Below are positions 9,655 through 19,039 of a stretch of DNA of 64,000 nt, in pieces. Under the pieces are notes generated by a model. That model worked only from the letters and a program-made list of their open reading frames with translations, did no database searches and was not told where the DNA came from. The position numbers were made by a program, and so were the translations under genes. The DNA lies in the NCBI RefSeq assembly GCF_029504655.1, contig NZ_JAQFIL010000001.1:2981001-3045000 (forward strand), given 5' to 3'. Position 1 is the stretch's first letter; every line of letters starts with the position of its first letter. Source of the stretch: Catalinimonas alkaloidigena (GTDB lineage: Bacteria; Bacteroidota; Bacteroidia; Cytophagales; Cyclobacteriaceae).

Positions 9655-10098
9655 ATGATTTACATGTTTAACTATTTCGCCAGCTTAGCCTTATTTTTGG
9701 CTGTTTTCCTAATCTCACAAACTGAAGACACTGCTTCTGTTAACATCACTGTAGAGGGGCTGAAAAATGATGTGGGAAAAGTAAGAGTAGCAATCTTCAA
9801 TGACGAAGCCACTTTTCCTAAGAAAAAGCCTTTTAAAGCACAGTTGAAAGCAGCTCATGCATCAGGAACGGTAAAGCTATCATTTGATAATGTTCCCTAC
9901 GGGGAATATGCCATCGCCGTTTATCATGATGAGAATGAAAATGAAGAGCTGGACACGAATTTTATGGGCATTCCCAAGGAAGCATACGGTTTCTCAAATG
10001 AGCACAGGCCCAAGTTTTCAGGACCTGATTATGCGGCGGCCAAAGTAAAAATAAATCTGCCAGAGGTGAACCTTAATGTTACCGTAAAGGAATTCTAA
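9655..10098 (+). CDS. Exported DUF2141-domain protein
   Basis: A 147-residue protein with an N-terminal signal peptide (about residues 5-20) followed by one beta-sandwich DUF2141 domain. Family markers are GKVRVAIFN near residue 40 and YAIAVYHDENENEELD near 84-99, the latter resembling a calcium-binding acidic loop. It is common in Bacteroidota and Proteobacteria, is likely periplasmic or surface-linked, and has no assigned function. A second ATG three codons in is equally possible as start. Confidence 0.85.
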   Translation: MIYMFNYFASLALFLAVFLISQTEDTASVNITVEGLKNDVGKVRVAIFNDEATFPKKKPFKAQLKAAHASGTVKLSFDNVPYGEYAIAVYHDENENEELDTNFMGIPKEAYGFSNEHRPKFSGPDYAAAKVKINLPEVNLNVTVKEF

Positions 10099-10189
10099 TG
10101 AAATGTTTGTCCTACGCGAACGATTTCGTTAAATTTTGCAAATTATGTACCTATTACTTTATTAACAGTTTTTAAAGATTATCAATTGA

Positions 10190-11281
10190 ATGAGAAACCT
10201 CTTAAATAAAGCTAAATTTGCTTTTTTGCTCTCTATAAAGCCCTTTTTCTTCCGACTCAATCTGCTCAATAAAGGATTGACCTTACTTATCATTGCCATT
10301 TTCATTTTACCTTCTCATAAAATCAAATCCCTATGGAATAATGCGAAGTCAGGAGAAGCTTTTGAAGCTTATACCGAGACTATTCCCGGTAGTGAAGTTT
10401 CATTTGAAATGATCCCTATCCAGGGAGGTGAATACCTAATGGGAAGCCCTGAGAATGATCCCAATCATCTAGCGGATGAAGGACCTCAGGTAAAAGTAAA
10501 AATTGATCCATTCTGGATGGCCAGCACCGAGACAACCTGGGACATGTTTGAAATTTTCGTATTTCAGGAACAGGAAAAACGACTCGCCATGGAATCTGGC
10601 GGCCTGGAAAGTGCCAATATTCCTTCTGTGGATGCGGTATCCCGGCCTACCCCACCCTATCTGGATATGAGCTTTGGGATGGGTAAGTATGGTTATCCAG
10701 CCATTTGTATGACACAGTACTCAGCTCAGATGTTTTGCAAATGGCTCAGCGCCAAAACGGGAGTTTTTTATCGCTTGCCTACTGAAGCTGAATGGGAATA
10801 TGCGTGTCGAGCGGGTACTACCACCGCTTACTCATTTGGTGATGATGCTTCTAAACTGGACGAATATGCTTGGTATTATGGCAATACCAGTAATGGCTAC
10901 GAAAAGATAGGTACAAAAAAGCCTAATCCATGGGGCCTGTATGATATGCATGGTAACGTCTCAGAATGGACTTTGGATCAGTACAATGCTGAATTTTATG
11001 CCTCCCTGGAAGATGGTGTCGCAGTACCCTACAATCCACCTACTGAACTATATCCCCGCACTGTGAGAGGTGGGTCTTGGGACGATGACCCTGAGGTGCT
11101 CCGCTCTGCCTCCAGAATACCTTCAAATCCACGTTGGAAGCAACAGGATCCTCAGATTCCGAAAAGCGACTGGTGGCATACTGATGCCCGTTTCGTTGGT
11201 TTCAGACTGATTAGACCCCTGAACCCACCTTCTGAAAAACAAATTGAAGCTTTCTGGCCTGAACCGATAGAAGATCTTTAA
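10190..11281 (+). CDS. SUMF1/FGE-fold protein, membrane anchored or exported
   Basis: A 363-residue protein with one N-terminal hydrophobic segment (about residues 28-44) and a formylglycine-generating-enzyme-type sulfatase-modifying domain from about 60 to 355. Readable family blocks are GGEYLMGSP, YRLPTEAEWEYACRAGT, WGLYDMHGNVSEWT, RGGSWDDDP and the closing VGFRLIRP. The paired cysteines that carry out oxidation in true aerobic FGEs are not present in the RGGSW-to-GFRL region, so it is more likely a structural or ligand-binding member than an active sulfatase activator. The next gene starts 28 bases after it and they look co-transcribed. Confidence 0.87.
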   Translation: MRNLLNKAKFAFLLSIKPFFFRLNLLNKGLTLLIIAIFILPSHKIKSLWNNAKSGEAFEAYTETIPGSEVSFEMIPIQGGEYLMGSPENDPNHLADEGPQVKVKIDPFWMASTETTWDMFEIFVFQEQEKRLAMESGGLESANIPSVDAVSRPTPPYLDMSFGMGKYGYPAICMTQYSAQMFCKWLSAKTGVFYRLPTEAEWEYACRAGTTTAYSFGDDASKLDEYAWYYGNTSNGYEKIGTKKPNPWGLYDMHGNVSEWTLDQYNAEFYASLEDGVAVPYNPPTELYPRTVRGGSWDDDPEVLRSASRIPSNPRWKQQDPQIPKSDWWHTDARFVGFRLIRPLNPPSEKQIEAFWPEPIEDL

Positions 11282-11309
11282 TACATATTTACAACAAACC
11301 TATTTTCTA

Positions 11310-12641
11310 ATGAAAAATCTGGAATTTAATAAAAGTATTAATCGCCGAAAATTTGTAAAAAGCTCGGCGGCTGCAGCTGCAGGTGGTGTATTTTTAAGTC
11401 AGCTCCCCTCGGCGGCAAGTGCTTATGTAGGGGGAAATGAAACCTTACGCGTTGCGGTGATAGGCTGTGGAGGTAGAGGAACTGGTGCCGCAGTACAAGC
11501 GCTTAGTGTTAAAGAAGATGTAAAGCTTGTCGCGATGGCAGATGCCTTTAAAGACAGATTAGACGAGAGTTACGATAACATTATGAAAAAGCACGGAAAG
11601 TCGGGCCGTGTGGATGTTCCTGAAGAAAACAAATTTGTCGGCTTTGATGGATATAAAAACGCGATAGCTTTAGCGGATGTAGTCTTGTTGGCTACCCCTC
11701 CCGGATTTCGTCCCATTCACTTTGAAGAAGCAGTCAATCAGGGAAAGCATGTCTTCATGGAGAAGCCTGTAGCTACCGATGCCCCCGGAGTGCGCAAAGT
11801 GTTGGAAGTTGCTCAAAAGGCAAAGCAAAATAAACTCAATGTAGTTGTGGGACTTCAGCGCCATTATCAGCCCAGCTACCTGGAACTGATGAAACGAATT
11901 CATAATGGTGAAATCGGTGATATCGTTGGCGGACAGGTATACTGGAACAGCAGCGGCGTATGGGTACGTGAGCGCCAGCCCCAGCAGACGGAAATGGAAT
12001 ATCAGATGCGTAACTGGTACTACTTTACCTGGCTTTGTGGTGACCATATCATGGAACAGCACATCCATAACATAGATGTTGCGAACTGGGCAAAACAGTC
12101 TTACCCTGTCATGGCCCAGGGCATGGGAGGGCGTGAAGTACGAACCGGCCCGGATCACGGTGAAATTTTTGACCATCACTTTGTAGAATTTCACTATGAA
12201 GATGGGACGATGATCAATAGCCAGTGTCGTCATATTGAAGGTTGTATGAATAAAGTGTCAGAAAGCTTCGTAGGAACCAAAGGTAGAGCAACTACTGACG
12301 GGACAACCATGATCACTGATACCAAAGGAAATACACTCTGGAAACACAGAGATAAAAACGACCCCAACCCTTATCAGGTTGAGCATGACAGATTATTTTC
12401 AGCAATCGTAAATGGTAACGAATTACTTGCGGATGCCGAAAATGGCGCTAAGAGTACGATGACCTCATTGCTGGGAAGAATGGCAACTTACTCAGGAAAA
12501 GTAGTAACCTGGGATGAGGCGCTGAATTCAAATATGAGCCTGATGCCACAGAAATTTAGTTTTGATGCCACCCCTCCGGTTGTGCCCGGTGCGGATGGTA
12601 AATATCCTGTACCCGTACCAGGAAAAACCAAAGTGATATAA
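11310..12641 (+). CDS. Tat-exported Gfo/Idh/MocA-family oxidoreductase
   Basis: A 443-residue dehydrogenase. The N-terminus carries a twin-arginine signal: RRKF at residues 12-15, then an alanine-rich hydrophobic stretch and a cleavage-like region near ASA. Tat export fits an enzyme that must fold around NAD(P) before leaving the cytoplasm. The nucleotide loop is GCGGRGTG near residues 52-59 and EKP lies near 150-153. This exported subgroup (like GH109-type and related Bacteroidota proteins) often retains its cofactor. The GH109 retaining activity is one option, but not shown by the sequence. Likely co-transcribed with the SUMF1-fold gene. A strong terminator follows at 12665. Confidence 0.9.
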   Translation: MKNLEFNKSINRRKFVKSSAAAAAGGVFLSQLPSAASAYVGGNETLRVAVIGCGGRGTGAAVQALSVKEDVKLVAMADAFKDRLDESYDNIMKKHGKSGRVDVPEENKFVGFDGYKNAIALADVVLLATPPGFRPIHFEEAVNQGKHVFMEKPVATDAPGVRKVLEVAQKAKQNKLNVVVGLQRHYQPSYLELMKRIHNGEIGDIVGGQVYWNSSGVWVRERQPQQTEMEYQMRNWYYFTWLCGDHIMEQHIHNIDVANWAKQSYPVMAQGMGGREVRTGPDHGEIFDHHFVEFHYEDGTMINSQCRHIEGCMNKVSESFVGTKGRATTDGTTMITDTKGNTLWKHRDKNDPNPYQVEHDRLFSAIVNGNELLADAENGAKSTMTSLLGRMATYSGKVVTWDEALNSNMSLMPQKFSFDATPPVVPGADGKYPVPVPGKTKVI

Positions 12642-12664
12642 TTATTAATCTTTATTACTGCAGG

Positions 12665-12697
12665 AAGGTCTTGTCACTACGATAAGACCTTTTTTTG
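12665..12697 (+). terminator. Rho-independent terminator after Gfo/Idh gene
   Basis: Perfect 8-bp stem AAGGTCTT / AAGACCTT (12665-12672 and 12684-12691), 11-base loop, then a T run to 12697. It begins 24 bases after the stop codon of the exported oxidoreductase. Confidence 0.9.
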
Positions 12698-12832
12698 TGC
12701 GAAAGCGGACAATAGCGAACGGAAATGAACAACCTTTCTCGTCTGATTCACTTATAATAGCCTCTAATAGCAGTTTTTAAAAGTGGCATATTGATTGGAA
12801 TCAACTGTTACATATCCTAAACTGATTGAAGC

Positions 12833-13594
12833 ATGAGAACTTTATTATCTTCCTTGGCATTATGTGTAATTTTTGGAGTGCATGGTTATGCTCAACAGAC
12901 AATTCAGGCTGAAGAAATTCTCAGCCAAATTAACCGAGGAGAAGCAATTGAATACAATAATGTAAAAATTGTTGGTGTGCTGGACTTTACCAATCTTGAT
13001 AATCGTAGCTCCAAAAAGAAAGGAAGTAGCTGGTTTGGAAGTAACATGCAATATGAAAGTAAGGTAGAAGCTAGTGTCATTTTTCGCAACTGCATTTTCT
13101 TGGATGATGTGATTGCCTATTACAATGAGAATGATGACACATATATCGCTCATTTTGAAGATGATGCGATTTTTGAAGAATGTGTGTTTGAAAGCGCCAG
13201 CGAATTTAAATATTCAGAGTTTGACAAGCATGCCAGTTTTGCCAAATCATTGTTTGAAAAAGAAGCAAATTTTAAATATTCCGAATTTTCAGATGGCCCG
13301 GATTTTAGTGGCTGTGTATTTGATGAGGATGCAAACTTTAAGTATGCTGATTTTTCGGATCAGCCCCAGTATGCCAATGTAGTATTTGAAGATGAAGCCA
13401 ATTTTAAGTATGCAAAATTTCCTGAGGGTGTGACTTTTCAGAGTGCTGTTTTTAATGACCTGGCTAACTTCAAATATGCCGAGTTTTCATCACCCCTAAT
13501 TCTGGATCATGTATCTTTTAATGGTGATGAGGATTTTAAGTATACGGAAATAGATGGTAAAGATTTTACCAGCTACCTTATCAAAAACCGATAG
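12833..13594 (+). CDS. Exported protein with pentapeptide-like 22-residue repeats
   Basis: A 253-residue protein with a signal peptide (about residues 1-20, ending YAQQ). From about residue 120 it holds six copies of FKY followed by (S/A/T)(E/D/K)(F/I), spaced exactly 22 residues apart, with phenylalanines at alternating 5- and 6-residue steps (two 11-residue half-units per repeat). This resembles the pentapeptide-repeat beta-helix family but is not the strict 5-residue A(D/N)LXX pattern. The N-terminal part (20-110) also has a VVGVLDFTNL-type opening common to such proteins. It is probably periplasmic, of unknown function. Monocistronic, flanked by terminators. Confidence 0.8.
   Translation: MRTLLSSLALCVIFGVHGYAQQTIQAEEILSQINRGEAIEYNNVKIVGVLDFTNLDNRSSKKKGSSWFGSNMQYESKVEASVIFRNCIFLDDVIAYYNENDDTYIAHFEDDAIFEECVFESASEFKYSEFDKHASFAKSLFEKEANFKYSEFSDGPDFSGCVFDEDANFKYADFSDQPQYANVVFEDEANFKYAKFPEGVTFQSAVFNDLANFKYAEFSSPLILDHVSFNGDEDFKYTEIDGKDFTSYLIKNR
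13196..13545 (+). repeat. Six 66-bp coding repeats (FKY units)
   Basis: In-frame repeats of 66 bp inside the pentapeptide-like gene. Each unit encodes FKY plus a following aromatic at +5, +11 and +16. Protein conservation is clearer than nucleotide conservation, so the array is old rather than a fresh expansion. Confidence 0.75.
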
Positions 13595-13642
13595 CTCATT
13601 ATTCCAATTCAAGTAATCCCCTAATAAGGCAGCCCAGAGATG

Positions 13643-13674
13643 AAGCCAGCTGAAATTTCCAGCTGGCTTTTTTT
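13643..13674. terminator. Bidirectional terminator between convergent genes
   Basis: Perfect 10-bp stem AAGCCAGCTG / CAGCTGGCTT (13643-13652 and 13660-13669), then a T run on the plus strand. It lies between the repeat-protein gene and the convergent bshB1 gene. The minus-strand U tract is weaker. Confidence 0.85.
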
Positions 13675-13677
13675 ATG

Positions 13678-14400
13678 TTATGATAGTTTCAGGTCAAAAA
13701 GAGAGTTAACCCCCAGTTGCTTATCATTGGTAAAGCCTTCGCCATATGCTGCACCTATGGCATGACCATACTCCTGCCCCCGGGCTTCAACAAATTTCAT
13801 AAATAAGGGAGTGGTCAGAAAAGTTCCTGGCTCATCACCTTCAGATGCATCAAATTGTGATTTAAAACATCTAATCGCATCCATCTTTGTCTTCCAGTGA
13901 TCGCTCACATCAACTACGATATCAGGTGCGATATAAACGCTTTGAACCATATGCCAAAGCTGAGCAGGACGCCAGGCTTCTTGTCTCTTACCCTCCTCAT
14001 CTGTCTCTATCATCCTGAGTCCTGATAGAAAACACGCATTTCGCGTAAGTTCTGCAGCTCTTCCATGATCTGGATGACGATCTTTAATGGCATTGGCAAT
14101 CACCAATTCAGGCCTGAATTTTCTAATCTTCTTGATCAGCGCTAATTGATGCTCACGATCATCAACAAAAAAACCATCGGAAAAACCAAGGTTTTCTCTT
14201 ACTGATATTCCTAACACCTTACTGGATGCTGCTGACTCACTGGCTCTGATTTCGACTGTGCCCCGGGTACCAAGCTCTCCGGCTGTCAAATCAAGGATAC
14301 CCACTTTTTTTCCCATGGCTACATGAGAAGCAATAGTTCCTCCACAGCCGAGCTCCGCATCATCAGGGTGAACAGCTATGACTAGTATATCTAATTTCAT
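13678..14400 (-). CDS. bshB1: Bacillithiol biosynthesis deacetylase BshB1
   Basis: A 240-residue zinc deacetylase of the LmbE/PIG-L family. It removes the acetyl group from N-acetylglucosaminyl malate, the second step of bacillithiol synthesis. The zinc and catalytic motif HPDDAELG is at residues 11-18 and the second metal motif HPDH at 109-112. The ESAASSKVLG and RENLGFSDGFF blocks match the BshB1 subgroup. Cytoplasmic, with no signal peptide. bshA and bshC are not in the window, which is usual because these genes are scattered in Bacteroidota. Confidence 0.9.
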   Translation of the reverse strand: MKLDILVIAVHPDDAELGCGGTIASHVAMGKKVGILDLTAGELGTRGTVEIRASESAASSKVLGISVRENLGFSDGFFVDDREHQLALIKKIRKFRPELVIANAIKDRHPDHGRAAELTRNACFLSGLRMIETDEEGKRQEAWRPAQLWHMVQSVYIAPDIVVDVSDHWKTKMDAIRCFKSQFDASEGDEPGTFLTTPLFMKFVEARGQEYGHAIGAAYGEGFTNDKQLGVNSLFDLKLS

Positions 14401-14573
14401 TGGAATTTTTCTTAGGTAAAGGGGATTAATAGGCTAAACTTTTACTCAATTTGTAAAGGTAAATGATTAATTATGTTACAAAAAATATCTACTGTGGAGT
14501 TCTCACTCTAACAAAAGGTGATATATTAAGTTCGGAAATACAATACAATTATAACTAAAAACCCTTACTGTTA

Positions 14574-17021
14574 ATGCCCCAGAAGAACCCGCTGACCCGA
14601 GAGGAGCTTAAGGTATTTGAAACTGTTCCGGATTTATATTTGATTCTTTCCCCAGATCTACACATTCTCACCGCCAGTAATGCTTATCTTTCAGCCACAC
14701 TCACCCTACGACAAGAGATCGTAGGCAGGCATCTCTTTGAAGTATTTCCTGATAATCCCGAAACACCTGAAGCTAATTCAGTAAAAAATCTTTATGCTTC
14801 ATTAATAGAAGTGCTGACAAAGATGCAAACCCATCAAATGAAACTCCAGCGCTATGATGTCCCCCGCCCCTCTGCACTAGGAGGAGGTTTTGAAGAAAAA
14901 TACTGGAAGCCAACGAATACACCTGTGCTGGATGAACTGGGAGAAGTCCGTTACATTATCCACAAAGTTAGTGATGTTACTAAACAAATTAGTGATCATC
15001 GTCATATTCAGGATCTTACCGATCGTGAGCAGGCAGCACTGGCAGAAGCTGATTGGCAGCAGAAAAGGCTTATTGATTTTTTTATGCAGGCTCCTGTCGC
15101 TATCGGAATATTTGAGGGTAAAGAGCATGTCATTGGGCTTGCAAACCCTCTGATGTGCAAAATCCTGGGGCGCGACTCCAACGATTTACTGGGTAAACCT
15201 TTTTTCAATGCAATGCCTGAGCTAAAGGGACAAGGCTTTGATGCTATCCTTTCTCAAGTCTACAACACCGGTAAACCTTTTGAATTTGAAGAATCCCCAG
15301 CTACTTTTTTAATGCATAACGGAAAGTTAGAAGAAGGTTTTTACCATACGGTTTATCAGCCTCTCATGAATGTGCAGGGAGAGATCACCGGAATCATCAA
15401 TATAGTAACTGATGTCAGCGAGCAGGTTAAGGCCCGAAAAAAATTAGAAGAAAGTGAAAATCGCTTTCGCACCCTGCTGGAAAGTATTCCGCAAATGGCA
15501 TGGACTAACCTGCCAGATGGATCTGTTAACTTTTATAATAAACGATGTCATGAATATACCGGTCTTAGCTTTAATGAAATCTATGGTTGGGGATGGCAAC
15601 CTCTAGTTCATCCAGACGATTTGGATAAAAGTCTGATTGCTTATAAGGGTGCACTGGAGACTGGGAATGAATTTATAATAGAAAACCGGCTTAAAAGGCA
15701 CGATGGCCATTATCGTTGGCACCTCAACCGTTCTATTCCCATACAAAATGAAACTGGTGAAGTTATCCTCTGTGTAGGAACATCCACTGACATACACGAG
15801 CAAAAGCTGCTTACCCAACAATTGCTGGAAAGCGAACAGTACTTTCGCATGATGGCCGATAATGTGCCAGCTATGATCTGGGTTACCGACCCTGATGGTC
15901 AATGTACTTATCTGAATAAACAATGGTACGATTTTACCGGACAGACAGAAGAAATTGGTCTGGGCTTAGGCTGGCTTAAAGCCGTTCATCCTGATGATAC
16001 CAGCAATACTGCAAACATTTTTTTAAACGCTAACGCAAAGCAGATACCCTTTGACCTAACTTATCGCCTGAAAAGTGAGAGTGGGGACTACCGCTGGGCT
16101 ATTGATGTGGGTTTACCAAAATTTGATGCTGAAGGTAAATTTGAAGGTTTTGTAGGAGCAGTATATGATATTCACGAACGTAAACTTGCGGAAGAGAGAC
16201 TGCATCAAATGTCGCAAGAGCTTGTAGCTACCAACGATAAATTGATCGCGGCAAATGAACAGATACAGGCTAGTAATGAAGATTTAGCACACACCAATCA
16301 ACAGCTTAGCTATATCAATGCAGATATGGATAATTTTATCTATACAGCTTCACATGACTTACGAGCACCTATCACTAATATTGAAGGGTTGATGGACACC
16401 TTAATGAGCACCCTTTCGGATGAAAGCAGACAATCTCCTATGATTAATAAATTATCCGGTATGATTACTAGCTCAATTGAACGTTTTAAGAATACCCTAA
16501 ATGATTTAACTGAGATTACCAAGGTGCAACGCGAAGGTAAAGTGGAAGATTTAGTTGAAATAAATCTCACGAAAGTAATCAGTGAAGTACAACTTGACCT
16601 GTCTCAGCAGATTGAAGAAGCTGAGGCTCAGTTTGACTTGAACTTGAAGAACTACACTCCTATCCGCTTCTCCCCCAAAAATGCCCGTAGCATTGTTTAT
16701 AACTTAATTTCCAACGCCATCAAATACCGATCGCCTCAAAGACAAGTGCTTATCCGGATCAGCTGTTCCATTGAAGACAATTACCTTGTTTTATCAGTAT
16801 CGGATAATGGACTCGGCATGGACTTATCAGACGAAAGTAAAATATTTGCGATGTTCAAACGTCTGCATGATCATGTTGATGGCACTGGAATAGGACTTTA
16901 CATAGTCAAAAAAATCATTGAAAATGCAGGTGGAAAAATTGAGGTGCGGAGCAAATTAGGACAGGGCACTACCTTTAATGTTTATTTCAAACAAAATGGT
17001 AGCAACAAATATCAATGTTAG
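14574..17021 (+). CDS. Soluble multi-PAS sensor histidine kinase
   Basis: An 815-residue kinase with no signal peptide or membrane helix. Order: four PAS-like regions (about 10-140, 165-285, 290-415, 420-545; the last three with PAC-type ends such as VGTSTDIHEQK and VGAVYDIHERK), a coiled-coil linker (545-590), a HisKA dimerisation domain with phospho-accepting His near 593 in TASHDLRAPI, and a HATPase domain (N-box NLISNAIKY near 715, G1 SDNGLGMD near 745, G2 DGTGIGLYIVKK near 769-780). It autophosphorylates in response to an intracellular or diffusible cue, perhaps redox or light. No response regulator is adjacent, so the partner is unknown. Confidence 0.92.
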   Translation: MPQKNPLTREELKVFETVPDLYLILSPDLHILTASNAYLSATLTLRQEIVGRHLFEVFPDNPETPEANSVKNLYASLIEVLTKMQTHQMKLQRYDVPRPSALGGGFEEKYWKPTNTPVLDELGEVRYIIHKVSDVTKQISDHRHIQDLTDREQAALAEADWQQKRLIDFFMQAPVAIGIFEGKEHVIGLANPLMCKILGRDSNDLLGKPFFNAMPELKGQGFDAILSQVYNTGKPFEFEESPATFLMHNGKLEEGFYHTVYQPLMNVQGEITGIINIVTDVSEQVKARKKLEESENRFRTLLESIPQMAWTNLPDGSVNFYNKRCHEYTGLSFNEIYGWGWQPLVHPDDLDKSLIAYKGALETGNEFIIENRLKRHDGHYRWHLNRSIPIQNETGEVILCVGTSTDIHEQKLLTQQLLESEQYFRMMADNVPAMIWVTDPDGQCTYLNKQWYDFTGQTEEIGLGLGWLKAVHPDDTSNTANIFLNANAKQIPFDLTYRLKSESGDYRWAIDVGLPKFDAEGKFEGFVGAVYDIHERKLAEERLHQMSQELVATNDKLIAANEQIQASNEDLAHTNQQLSYINADMDNFIYTASHDLRAPITNIEGLMDTLMSTLSDESRQSPMINKLSGMITSSIERFKNTLNDLTEITKVQREGKVEDLVEINLTKVISEVQLDLSQQIEEAEAQFDLNLKNYTPIRFSPKNARSIVYNLISNAIKYRSPQRQVLIRISCSIEDNYLVLSVSDNGLGMDLSDESKIFAMFKRLHDHVDGTGIGLYIVKKIIENAGGKIEVRSKLGQGTTFNVYFKQNGSNKYQC

Positions 17022-17156
17022 CAACTCACAAAACCAATACAGCATGCCGGAATCCTTACTGCTTGATATCTATATGCCTGTCTGAAGGGTCTAAACTTCC
17101 CTGATGCATTTCATCAACAGGGGTGGATGTACAATACTACAGATATGATGCAACCA

Positions 17157-17207
17157 ATTCAGGTAAAGGAGCCAAGACTAAGCTGCTTTACCTGAATTTC
17201 ATTTTTT
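17157..17207. terminator. Bidirectional terminator between convergent genes
   Basis: Perfect 12-bp stem ATTCAGGTAAAG / CTTTACCTGAAT (17157-17168 and 17186-17197), 17-base loop, then TTC and six T. It separates the histidine kinase gene from the convergent gamma-glutamyltransferase gene. Confidence 0.85.
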
Positions 17208-17213
17208 CATCTC

Positions 17214-18923
17214 TTAGAATCCCGCCGCCGCATCATCACCACGAGGATCAGCCCCTCCTTCCAAACTTCCATCAGGTAGTACAAGAATAGCATCTACCCT
17301 ACCGATTCTACCTCTATCAACCAGTGTATGTCCCATCTTCTCTAATGATTCAATGGTAAGGCTATCAAAAGCATTAGTCTCATGATATACGGTATCGGGT
17401 TTCCACTGATGGTGAAAACGCTTGGCAGCTACCGCAGCCTGCATACCCATTCCATGTTCTAACACATTGAGGATCGTTTGGTAAACAGAAGTGATGATAG
17501 TGGATCCACCAGGAGTACCTACTACCATGAAGAGCTTATCATCTTTCTCAACAATAGTAGGTGTCATTGAGCTCAACATCCGTTTTTCAGGTTGAATCGC
17601 ATTGGCTTCGCCACCCACCAAGCCAAACATATTGGGATATCCAGGTTTGATGCTAAAGTCATCCATTTCATTATTGAGAAAAAAACCGGCACCGGCAACC
17701 ACCACTTTGTTGCCATAGCCCCCATTTAGAGTGGTGGTCACGGAAACTGCATTACCTTCAGGGTCAACCACTGAAAAATGGGTAGTTTCAGTAGATTCAG
17801 CCAGGGCAGGCTGACCTTCTGATATTTCAGCTGTGGGGGTAGCATTGTCGGGATCAAAACTGCTCATCCGGCCTACATTGTAGGATTTGGTTACCAGTTC
17901 GTTCAGGGGAACCGGATAAAAATCCATATCTCCCAAATGGGCCGCACGGTCAGCATATACTCTTCTTTCTGCTTCCACCATCAGATGGACAGTAGGCGCG
18001 GTATTATGCCCCATACCATCAATGGCAAACTCCTCAACACTCTGTAGCAGCTGGACTAAGGCAATCCCCCCGCTGGAAGGTGGAGGCATAGAAATCACTC
18101 TATAGTTATCATACATGGATTCTACCGGAGTACGGAATTTCGCTTCATACTTAGCAAGGTCTTCCATACTGATGATCCCCCCTCCCCTTTCCATTTCAGC
18201 AACGATTTTTTCAGCCGTTTCACCGGCATAAAAGCCTTCTCTTCCCTGATCACGTACCAGTTCTAAAGTTTGTGCAAGCTCTTTCATATAGATAACATCC
18301 CCTGCTTTCCATCCCCCTTCTTTTACCAAAAATTTAGGAGTAATCGTATTGGCATCCATGTGCTTTTCCTGATAACGATTCAGGCCATTGGCTTCTTTTT
18401 CAGTGAGTTCAAACCCTTCAGCAGCCAGGTCAATAGCGGGCTGTAATAATTCCTCCCAGGGTAGTGAACCATACTTTTCATACGCTCTGACCATACCATC
18501 TACTGATCCGGGAACACCTGATGCCAGATGTCCTTTGGTGCTTAGTCCGTCAATCACATTTCTATCTTCATCAAGGTACATGTCCCGTCCTCCCCTTAAA
18601 GGTGCCTTTTCTCTGAAGTCCAAAGCATCGGTAGTGCCGTCTGTATTTCTGATCACCATAAAACCACCACCGCCAATATTTCCGGCAGCAGGATATACCA
18701 CAGCTAATGCAAACTGCGTAGCGATGGCTGCATCTACGGCATTTCCACCTTTTTTCATGATATCTGCTCCGACCTGAGACGCTAATGGATGTGCACTCAC
18801 TACCATCGCGCTATCGGCAATCAGACCGATGGGAGATGGTTCTTCAGTAGGAATTTCCGGTGCACAGGCAAAAAAGGCAAAAGTCAGGGTAGTGTAAAAG
18901 AGAAGTAGGTATTTACCAATCAT
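17214..18923 (-). CDS. ggt: Gamma-glutamyltransferase, lipoprotein
   Basis: A 569-residue member of the Ntn-hydrolase gamma-glutamyltranspeptidase family, which splits or transfers the gamma-glutamyl group of glutathione-like peptides. The N-terminus has a signal ending in a lipobox-like FFAC (Cys near residue 20), so it is likely anchored in the cell envelope. The autoprocessing site and nucleophile is Thr near residue 380 in ESTETTHFSVVD. The GTPGGSTI substrate-binding block follows near 472. Its stop is 117 bases past the GH3 gene on the same strand, but no functional link to the glucan locus is evident. Bacillithiol conjugates are another possible class of substrate (inference). Confidence 0.92.
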   Translation of the reverse strand: MIGKYLLLFYTTLTFAFFACAPEIPTEEPSPIGLIADSAMVVSAHPLASQVGADIMKKGGNAVDAAIATQFALAVVYPAAGNIGGGGFMVIRNTDGTTDALDFREKAPLRGGRDMYLDEDRNVIDGLSTKGHLASGVPGSVDGMVRAYEKYGSLPWEELLQPAIDLAAEGFELTEKEANGLNRYQEKHMDANTITPKFLVKEGGWKAGDVIYMKELAQTLELVRDQGREGFYAGETAEKIVAEMERGGGIISMEDLAKYEAKFRTPVESMYDNYRVISMPPPSSGGIALVQLLQSVEEFAIDGMGHNTAPTVHLMVEAERRVYADRAAHLGDMDFYPVPLNELVTKSYNVGRMSSFDPDNATPTAEISEGQPALAESTETTHFSVVDPEGNAVSVTTTLNGGYGNKVVVAGAGFFLNNEMDDFSIKPGYPNMFGLVGGEANAIQPEKRMLSSMTPTIVEKDDKLFMVVGTPGGSTIITSVYQTILNVLEHGMGMQAAVAAKRFHHQWKPDTVYHETNAFDSLTIESLEKMGHTLVDRGRIGRVDAILVLPDGSLEGGADPRGDDAAAGF

Positions 18924-19039
18924 ATCAAATTAATTTTTGTGGTAAATATGATAGTAAAAACTTTAAATTCAAATGATTTGCTCCCTACCTTCTTAATTTT
19001 GCCTTGAGCAATACCAAATTAACAGATTTTTATTTTGCT

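Noticed and set aside
10190..11281. Annotation as an active formylglycine-generating enzyme
   Set aside because: The cysteine pair of true FGEs is not found in the C-terminal region, so only the fold is claimed.
17214..18923. Including the gamma-glutamyltransferase in the glucan locus
   Set aside because: The gap is 117 bases and the function is unrelated. Only same-strand adjacency supports it.
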